DNA of 64,000 bases, from positions 12,463,235 through 12,527,234 of the forward strand of contig JABACO010000001.1 of NCBI GenBank assembly GCA_013339895.1. The letters run 5' to 3'. Made by a program: the position numbers and the translations under genes. Shown one piece after another: positions 57,212 through 64,000 of this stretch. How positions within the stretch are numbered: position 1 is the stretch's first letter; each line of letters starts with the position of its first letter. Origin of the DNA: Ephydatia muelleri (Eukaryota; Porifera; Demospongiae; Spongillida; Spongillidae). Below the pieces are notes generated by a model. The model saw only the letters and a program-made list of their open reading frames with translations, ran no database searches and was not told where the DNA came from.

Positions 57212-60200
57212 TCACACCAGCACGAACACAACAGCCACGTCTCTGATAAATGGGGGCACCGAATAATTCAGTATATTGCCCACACACCTTTGCAACGAGA
57301 CATCGATGACTTCACCTCCCTCAGGGCTGTACCAAGTAGCACTGTAGGCTATAGAGTGTGTTATTGTTATTACACAGACTGAAGAAAAGTGTTCAAACGA
57401 ACATGTAGGACACACACCACGCACCATTTGTATTCCAACAGCCACTAAATGTGACCATCATTCCAGTCCTGTAGCTGCACTCCACCCCTACATGCTGATT
57501 TAGCCATGTGTAGCAGTCATCTTGTAGCCAGCCCAGCCCCCTCCTTCCAGTGATGTCAGTCATTCCCCACGTCCTCACAGATGCATCAGAGCTGGAGGTG
57601 TTGCTCTGCTGCCAATTGAAGTTGGCCAGATCAAGTGATGAGACAAACGAGGCAAAGGGCTTGAAGATGGGATACAATTGGTAATGATCGACCCATGTGT
57701 CCCACCACCATGTCCTGAAAGATGGAGAACAGAGCTTAAACTATCATGGCAGCATGTGCAATTTGGTATCAAATAGAATTTCAATGCATAACCGTCTAGG
57801 CTGGATGAAATTTAACAATGCTTACATACAGCTTCCAGCTCCCAGAGAAAAGAGGGGTGCCCATAATCCATTATGCAGCGAAACACCAAGAGGGTCATCA
57901 TCCTGTTGACCGAGAATTAGAAATTGCAAACCACATATGCTGTACACACATACCTCATTAGTAATTCCAAACTCTGCCACATACGATGGCTTCTTATACA
58001 GTAGAAGTTTCTTATAAGGCTGCAGAAGAGAACGTTTGAGGAGAGAAACAGCACAGTACATGTTACTATGAAGAGCAATTAGCTGCTAAAGTCATTACAT
58101 ATTGGGCAGTGTCAGCAGCTATGTCTAACGATCCGTAGTTGTGGGTCATTGTAAAGCTGAGAGCATCCAATCCCTGTACTACGCTGTCTCCATATGAATT
58201 AGAGTAGGAGGTGGAAATAAGGTGCTGATTTACATCCAATAATCGTACGTAGGCAGCCATTTCTAAACAGAAGGTTCAAGTTAGGAAGTTAATAGCTGTT
58301 AGGAATAGTACACTCTGACTATGGCAATATTATCATGCACTTAAATATATAGCTTCTCTGCTAGTGTTTCCCCAGCCCTCTGAACTTTCCTATATCAGTT
58401 TGTAAAGTCTATGAAGCTTACATGTATACTAGACTGCCTTGTTTTGAAGTTTCAATTGTTGTAACTTACAAGTTGCAAAGTTTAGCCTTTCAATAATTGT
58501 TTACAATTAAACTACTGTTTCTTAATATTGCTGTTTTAGATTTGGAGAAAGAATTTTTGCCATTAATTTAGATGTCTTTGGTATTAGTATAAGCCACTTT
58601 CTAGTATAGTATTGGATTAGAAACAAAAAAACCCTTTAATCTAATCATAAACATACCATTGGTCCAGTTAGCTTGGACTGTTGTCTCATAATTGTCAGTT
58701 AAGTCTACCTGTATACATGGTAGCATACAAGCACAAATAGCCATGTACAGACAATAACATATAGACACAAATACACATATAACGCACAAAAAGTAAATGA
58801 TGAATTGCTCCATTACACAAAAGTAAACATACTTCGTTAAAGAACTCCCAGGCAAACACAGCAGTTGAATATGAATATCTGGCAATGACGTAACGAAGCT
58901 TATTTTTGTAGTCATTCATCGCATCAGGGTTAGTGAAGAACTCTGAATTAAAGATACAAGTACATTTTGTGTCCCACAAAATCAAGGAAAATTACTATTA
59001 AAAAACAAAAACAAAACAGGTAACCATTGCTTATGTTACGATGAGTTAAGACACTTATTGTTCGCCTCAGATAATATTAATAAGAGAGTTTTGTACTGCA
59101 AATTTAGTTCTTCATATCTTTTTAAAGGTATGAGACTATTTCACCCCAATCTCTACACATAAAAAATCCAATTCACACGAACGCTGGCTAAGCTGAAAAT
59201 TACACCATACATTATAAATAAGGTTGGGTTACTATACTGGATATACATTCAGAGCCTTTCCGACTATTTACAGTTCTAAAAAAATTGTCATTTCTCGTAG
59301 ATCCGGTGTTCATTTGTTCAAGCCAAATAATGTATTACTGGCAAGATGAATTGTTACTAACAACATATACTGACTACAATAACTACTGTATTCGTGTATT
59401 TCCTTCATAGTGGGGATTTCTGTATACAGCACATCATACAATTGTAAGATGAGCCCAAGGAAATAAATAACGCTCAACCAATTACATACTGTAGCATTTC
59501 TATTTATTTGTTACGAACTAATAATCTAGGCTAAGTGATAAAAATGATTTCAATTAATGAATCTCGATTTTAACACTGCATGTAGCTGTTTAAGTGCATG
59601 GTGCTCATACACAGACACTAATCTACAGTGCACATTCAATCTACGTGCTATGCAATACACATGCCTTCAGGTAGATCTAGTATTCCCCCAACAGCTTTGT
59701 TGTAGTAGCAGAAGTCCTGTCCCCAGAAGCATGGATCTGTACAAACAGGTCACAAGCTTGCAACATGTACACATTTGGTTGCAGTACCAAATGCTCACAC
59801 TTCCTCTTACTTTTAGTATTTGTACAAAAGCAGTTGAAGCTTTCTGTGCACATCAATAGATGAATACCTTTGACTTCAGCAAGCTCAACAACATAGTCCA
59901 GCCTCCTAATGTGTAAGCAAGTGAAACAATATGTCTACTCATACCATTATTGCACATCTATACTGTACCACGCTCAAAAAGATTAATGACATACATGAGG
60001 ACATTATTAGTGACAGTAACATGCTTCCCGCAGCTTCATCTGGACAACCTTATAGTACAGGTACTTTTAAGTGCTTAGTGCCTGTTTCGATCAATCACTT
60101 AGAGCCACTACAAGCAGCTGATGTTGTGAGGGGTATTGCATTATGTATTGGCAGAACTCTATAAATGTATGAATCATGAATAATGATGGTGCCATGCAAG

Positions 60201-63200
60201 TGCAAGTTCCTTGTGATTCGTCTGCGCTTGCAAGTAAACTTGTACACTGTATTTAGGTACACAGCATATACATGTACATACCATGAGTTAGGCAAACTGA
60301 AGTTGGCCATGCCTATTTGAACAGCTAGATCATCCCAAGAGCTATCTGTCAGCCACAGTCGTGCATAGTTCACGCCAACATCTGACAGCCTTTCGAAATA
60401 CACGTCATAGTCGTAAGTGCCTGCATGTGGCGATGAAGTGTGCAGTGCACTCAAACACTGTGGGCTACTAACACTAATGCAATGCAGAGAATGCCATTTA
60501 TGTGAAATACAACAGGTCTTTACAAAAGACCATAAGAACAATGTCAGTGCACAAGTATATAATTATCAAAAGTTATAAATATGCATCGCGTTTGAATTGC
60601 TATACTTTAAATGGTTAACGCTATTGACTTCCTATTTTCCACACTTACTACTACACCATTTCTTAATGTGTGAAAATTAATTTTGATGTCTTGCACACAA
60701 GCTCCATGCCGCCGTTATGAGACCTGACAACCCATGAGTTCAAAGCGCTACATCTTCAAGTACACCTGTAGGAGCGTTCAAATTGCTTCAAATTCGGTGT
60801 GTACATAGATGTGTCTGGTCACCATTGATTTGTTCTGTTCATTAAATTTCACATTATCAGTTATGGAGATACAGCTGTGCAAAGTTAATGCACATTGATT
60901 TCGCACCAATATTGTATGGAACCTGCATTCCCCACACTAAATTTCTATAAATTCTTTGTTCTGCCCATCCTCCACACATGCTCCACCTGAAACTAAGTGA
61001 GCCGTTTGCAATAGTTTTGTCTCACCACAGGCAGCGATTTATACTGGTAAATGAAAAAGACTTCTCGCTTAACAATTGTATCATTTAACAGGCACTACTG
61101 CTAATTGCTGGCTAGAATGAGGCTCCACATCTAGTGATTCTAGAATATCCAGACAACATTGACCTTCGCTGAAGGAGACATCTAATTTGATCTGTCTTTG
61201 TTTTTAAAGGCTCAGACTATAATCTCTAAGAACTGTAGTATGAATTTCAACACCATTAAATAAATAAAGGCACATTGTCCAGCAGCGGTACTAAGAAGAC
61301 CATTGTACCCGTATAACTTATTTTGGAACGTATAGTGCGGCAAAGAATTGCATTATTATATACTGCATCTACTTACCATTCTGTGGATCTACCCAGCACA
61401 CATTTTCCCCCACAGGGAAATAAGTACTGCATGGAAAGATAAAAACAAGGTTTGATTTTATGCTTGCATGGTAATCATTTCCAATGACAACCTTCCATTC
61501 TGAAATTGAAAATGAATTCCATTAGGTGACTTGCCAATAAATCCTTTGGGGTTGATGGCCTATTGAAGGAAGCAAATGCAATGTCTAAGCAGTTCGTTTT
61601 ATTGTGAAAGTAAAAAATAGTTCACGAGCATCAGATATACATGTACATCCAATTGTACAAGCAGGATCTCTGTGCGTGTGCATAAGGGAGTTGCCTATGT
61701 GTGTTCAGTTCATCGTAGTCATAAGTACATTCATCATGCAGTACAGTAATTCAAACATCACACTACAAGTACATGTACATGTACAATAATTCCACACTGT
61801 CTTTTGGCTTGAACCGCATTACATGCATGCACATCCCAATTGCCCATTGTTCACCTGATCAACTGCTTCGAATGATGTGGTTGCAATGACGGTGGTACCA
61901 CTGGCATTGGTCACAGCCAATGTAACTGTGAAGTTACCGACGTGCTTGGGCGAGTAACGCAGACACCACTGAGGCGTCCCCAGTGGTGTCAGCTTCTCTC
62001 CATCAGTGTACGTGCGAGAGTAGTTCTGCAGTGTAGGCGCAGGGATGAGGGTGGGCGACGAAGGGATCAAGACACACGATGAAGGTATGAGGGTACATGA
62101 TAAAGAGATGAGTGTGCATGATGAAGGAATGAGTGTGCACGATGAAGGAATGAGTGTGCACGATGAAGGAATGAGTGTGCACAATGAAGGAATGAGTGTG
62201 CACGATGAAGGAATGAGTGTGCACGATGAAGGAATGAGTGTGCACGATGAAGGAATGAGTGTGCACGATGAAGGAATGAGTGTGCACGATGAAGGAATGA
62301 GTGTGCACGATGAAGGAATGAGTGTGCACGATGAAGGAATGAGTGTGCACGATGAAGGAATGAGTGTGCACGGTGAAGGAATGAGTGTGCACGATGAAGG
62401 AATGAGTGTGCATGATGAAGGAATGAGTGTGCACGATGAAAGGATGAAGGTGCGCATGATGGAAGTGGATGATGAAGGGAGTATGGTGCAATCTGGCTAT
62501 TGACGTACTTGGTAGTAGAACCTGCAGAAGGCACATGTAAGGGCATTCCATTAAATGCACATTAATAGATCCATACAGTGCAAGGCAGTAAATTAGACAT
62601 GTTGTACACCAAGCGGAAACGCAGTAATAGTAATCCAATGGGTGAAAACAGAACACTTTATTATCTTATAGGGCAACCATAGTCAACTTCCAAGTGATTA
62701 ATCATTTAGCTTCTCGTAGCCACACCTGGATTAAATTAAGATTATTAAAGTTACCTCACAACACCGCGACGATTGCAATTATATACGCCAATGCACATTG
62801 GCTATGGCTCGCGGTAAACAAAAATGCAAAACCTCCAAGATCTAAAATTGAAAGTGATAGTTGACTATGCGAGATGTATTAATAGTGGGTTAGCGTATTT
62901 AATTGCATCCGTCACAACCCCACTCCCTCGCCGCTAGACTAATTTACCCATCGAGCAGATCCTCCTATAACGCCTCGGTATGCCATTAAACCTTACCCGT
63001 CCACAGTGACAGCACCATCCGGCCCACCAATGTCTCCAAAAACGGCTACCTAAAATCACAGAGAGGAGCATGCAGTCATATTATATTGCAAACATTTTAT
63101 GTAAAAGAGAACCTCAGAATAGTTGAAAGGATTGTCGTAGACTTCAGACAGGTGAAGGCACGTCTCAAACTTTCCGTACAGCGATACTACGTCATTCGAA

Positions 63201-63256
63201 GCGAGAGCCTGCAGCGTGTACAGTGAAAGGAGAGCCACGATGCGTCCCTTACACAT
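57212..63256 (-). CDS. Secreted clan-A glycoside hydrolase with DUF5060-type N-terminal domain (16 exons)
   Basis: Exons, descending: 63256-63113, 63049-62997, 62521-62509, 62025-61855, 61559-61492, 61426-61377, 60420-60282, 59905-59811, 59736-59665, 58942-58833, 58708-58657, 58262-58099, 58019-57954, 57902-57826, 57714-57425, 57348-57212. All phases agree; total 1,701 nt, 566 aa. Signal peptide MCKGRIVALLSLYTLQALAS. DUF5060-type sandwich (FYYQ|NYSRTY, LTPLGTPQWCLRYSP), then barrel start YFPVGENVCWVD, GVNYARLWLTDSSWD, EFFNEVD with acid/base Glu305, SYVAEFGI with nucleophile Glu393, LHNGLWAPLFSLGAGSCMTW and WWDTWVDHYQLYPIF, then a C-terminal sandwich ending VPPFIRDVAVVF. Substrate not predictable; a secreted polysaccharide hydrolase is the inference. 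Related proteins are common in bacteria. Confidence 0.82.
62057..62455. repeat. 21-bp minisatellite, ~19 units, intronic
   Basis: Unit gatgaaggaatgagtgtgca + c, nearly perfect in the middle and diverged at both ends. The unit length is a multiple of three and stop-free on both strands, giving long false ORFs. It sits in the intron between the micro-exon and exon 4, which has its own acceptor (acactgcag, 62026). Confidence 0.85.
62509..62521 (-). CDS. 13-nt micro-exon of the hydrolase gene
   Basis: Lies between ttctgcag and gtacgt. It completes a Gly codon and adds FYYQ, restoring the frame between exon 2 (phase 2) and exon 4 (phase 0) and rebuilding the family's conserved FYYQ-[ND]-Y motif. 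Without it the reading frame fails. Confidence 0.7.
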
Positions 63257-63320
63257 AATTGGTTCTAATGATATTTCAATAATTGCAAGATCACACCTGG
63301 ACGTTTCTGTTCCGTACGGA
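63257..63320. promoter_or_regulatory. Putative bidirectional promoter
   Basis: Only 64 bp separate the ATG of the minus-strand hydrolase (63256) from the ATG of plus-strand CIAO2B (63321). No TATA box. A 12-bp palindrome TTCCGTACGGAA spans 63310-63321. Transcripts probably start inside each other's 5' coding region, or the genes share a short core promoter. Confidence 0.5.
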
Positions 63321-63992
63321 ATGGAGAAACGAATAGAGAACGTCAATCCACAAGTTTTCGCGAAAGCGCACGAACGTGTTGTGTTGCCCGACGAGGAGAA
63401 TGACAGTGTGAGGGATGAAATTGACGCAAGGGAGATTTTTGGTATGTTTATGAGTGAACGCCACTGTCTTGCCATGAGGCTCGCACGTGTGTACACCCCC
63501 GCCTACACTCGGCCATAACCTACGAACCAGGCGAGGCACATCTTTGTACTACATCCACATACATATGAAAACTCTCTCACACAATAAATGCATTTGCAAT
63601 TGCTCACCCACGAGCGCGCACTTACAAGCACACACAAAGCCAAAGCGCGGACACACACAATAGACGAAAGAAGCACATACAAAGCACGGACACAAACACG
63701 CACAAACTCAACTCACACACACACAAACACACACTCAAACACACGAACACACTCAAACACACAACATTATTAAATTTTATTTTCAGACTTGGTGAGGAAC
63801 ATCAATGACCCAGAACACCCACTGACACTGGAAGAACTCAACGTGCTGCAAGAAGCTCACATCGAAGTGTGCGATGCGGAGAGCCGCGTGCTGATCTACT
63901 ACACCCCCACCATCCCTCACTGCAGCATGGCCACACTCATAGGACTGTGCATACGCGTAAGGCTGTTCCGCTCCCTGCCCGAACGATTTAAG
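63321..63992 (+). CDS. CIAO2B: Cytosolic iron-sulfur assembly component 2B (MIP18/FAM96B), partial
   Basis: Exon 1 is 63321-63441 ([20 protein letters not shown] through [12 protein letters not shown], donor gtatgt). Exon 2 is 63787-63992 (acceptor tttcag, donor gtttgt); the split codon gives Asp, restoring [20 protein letters not shown]. Then [10 protein letters not shown] and [20 protein letters not shown] with the conserved reactive Cys, then RSLPERFK. This is the MIP18/DUF59 domain; [13 protein letters not shown] and [14 protein letters not shown] indicate CIAO2B rather than CIAO2A. Role: with CIAO1 and MMS19 it delivers Fe-S clusters to cytosolic and nuclear proteins. The C-terminal exon(s) lie beyond the window. 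In-frame ATGs at 63216 and 63240 are possible but unlike family N-termini. Confidence 0.93.
63655..63770. repeat. CA-rich microsatellite in the CIAO2B intron
   Basis: (AC)n with CAAA and CGAA interruptions, entirely inside the intron between exons 1 and 2. Confidence 0.8.
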
Positions 63993-64000
63993 GTTTGTTA

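Noticed and set aside
62057-62455. Regular repeat that might suggest a CRISPR array
   Set aside because: Contiguous 21-bp units without spacers in a eukaryotic intron.
61819-62457. Single 212-aa exon joining the repeat to the DUF5060 segment
   Set aside because: Upstream phase from exon 2 leads to a TAG at 62499-62497 before the repeat, and a strong acceptor (acactgcag) sits directly before exon 4.
62045-62503. Long ORFs with 7-residue repeats on both strands (DEGMSVH, CTLIPSS, HSFLHRA)
   Set aside because: Produced by a 21-bp minisatellite without stops in any frame; on the gene strand it lies in an intron between a micro-exon and exon 4.

Overview
This is a window of intron-rich invertebrate nuclear DNA, AT-rich and crowded with repeats. 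The gene content fits an early-branching marine animal, most likely a sponge, though I could not test this by searching. The pointers are an ankyrin-Roc-COR-death-domain protein, cnidarian/sponge-style transposons (KRBA2-like integrases, P2X7-tail-like ORFs) and introns with GT..AG borders. No bacterial operon, CRISPR array or rRNA is present.

0-34 kb, + strand. One very long gene dominates. A divergent N-cap ankyrin exon (8760-8858) is followed by eleven near-identical 99-bp ankyrin exons, all phase 0, each inside a copy of a ~1-1.5 kb intron unit. A last ankyrin exon carries the P-loop of a Roc GTPase (27591-27845), then come a small exon, a large Roc-COR exon (31531-33112) and a death-domain exon ending at 33660. 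It reads as a DAPK/Roco-like receptor or scaffold without a kinase. Two more ankyrin exons (661, 2219) lie upstream in a block collinear with 20.6-22.9 kb, so they are probably the tail of a tandemly duplicated neighbour. Between the two sits a transposon complex (3.2-8.3 kb): a TTAA-flanked element carrying a P2X7-tail-like ORF that a hAT-type MITE has split, then an 820-bp inverted repeat with a CENP-B-like helix-turn-helix.

34-56 kb. This is a transposon graveyard: CACTA-like transposase pieces, a non-LTR reverse transcriptase with a C-terminal PD-(D/E)XK-like domain, a broken Ty3/gypsy element with gag, protease, RT and integrase, KRBA2-like integrase pieces, about 0.8 kb of CA microsatellite, several MITE-like inverted repeats, and many poly-G/poly-C runs of 11-30 bases, including a poly-G/poly-C hairpin.

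57-64 kb. Two well-supported host genes lie head to head. On the minus strand a 16-exon gene (63256 to 57212, 566 aa as I assemble it) encodes a secreted clan-A glycoside hydrolase with an N-terminal DUF5060-type domain; it uses a 13-nt micro-exon and one GC-AG intron, and one intron holds a 21-bp minisatellite. On the plus strand CIAO2B (MIP18 family, cytosolic Fe-S assembly) begins at 63321 and runs off the window. Their start codons are 64 bp apart, so they probably share a bidirectional promoter.
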